NCBI GenBank assembly: GCA_947457085.1
Contig: CANGUS010000092.1
Location: 1 to 7,144 of the forward strand
Direction of reading: 5' to 3'
Source of the DNA: Bacteroidota bacterium
GTDB taxonomy: Bacteria > Bacteroidota > Bacteroidia > Chitinophagales > Chitinophagaceae
DNA length: 7,144 bases
The notes below the pieces were generated by a model. It was not told the DNA's origin and did no database searches. It saw only the letters and a program-made list of their open reading frames with translations. This document shows positions 7,072 to 7,144 of the stretch, one piece after another. Within the stretch, counting starts at the first letter, position 1. Each line of letters opens with the position of its first letter. Position numbers and translations under genes: made by a program.

Positions 7072-7144
7072 ATGAAATCATTAATTAAAATTATTTCCAC
7101 TTTTTTTATTGTAAAATATAGCTTGTTAAAATGTATTTATTTGA
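7072..7144 (+). CDS. Possible 5' end of a divergent gene, cut by the window edge
   Basis: An ATG at 7072 opens a frame with no stop for all 24 codons to the window end. The predicted start, MKSLIKIISTFFIV, has a short basic segment followed by a hydrophobic stretch, as in a signal peptide or membrane anchor. No Shine-Dalgarno sequence precedes it, which is normal for this phylum. In DNA this AT-rich an open stretch of 24 codons can arise by chance, and no family can be assigned, so this is a tentative call. If real, it is transcribed away from the surface-protein genes. Confidence 0.3.
   Translation, partial: MKSLIKIISTFFIVKYSLLKCIYL

Overview
The window looks like chromosomal DNA from a Bacteroidota bacterium (Sphingobacteriia/Chitinophagia/Flavobacteriia type). 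The reasons are an AT-rich base composition, no Shine-Dalgarno motifs before the genes, a perfect match to the Bacteroidota -7 promoter box (TAnnTTTG), a TonB-dependent receptor carrying an N-terminal carboxypeptidase-regulatory-like domain, and two secreted proteins that end in type A sorting domains of the type IX secretion system (T9SS). The genus cannot be fixed from the sequence.

Layout: three complete genes lie on the minus strand and fill most of the window. In transcription order they are an 875-residue SprB-repeat surface protein (6853-4226), a 352-residue surface protein (4124-3066) and a 946-residue TonB-dependent receptor (2946-106). The gaps between them are 101 and 119 bp. Neither gap holds a convincing terminator or a -7 box, so co-transcription from one promoter near 7030 is plausible but unproven. 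A strong 14-bp hairpin (62-94) just past the receptor stop codon probably ends the unit. At the right edge an open frame starts divergently at 7072 and runs off the window; it is too short to identify. The divergent gap 6854-7071 is very AT-rich and holds the promoter candidate and a 14-codon signal-peptide-like mini-ORF.

How they may work together: all three proteins have a signal peptide with Gln as the first mature residue. The two T9SS cargo proteins should be exported across the outer membrane and fixed to the cell surface or released, while the receptor should sit in the outer membrane as a TonB-driven importer or signalling channel. The striking feature is that the two cargo proteins share an almost identical N-terminal domain of about 145 residues (about 85% identical by hand alignment). 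It is then joined to quite different C-terminal parts: eight Cys-paired SprB-like repeats in one and a single fibronectin-III-like domain in the other. This looks like a recent tandem duplication followed by replacement of the C-terminal part. I see no defence system, CRISPR array, transposase or RNA gene.
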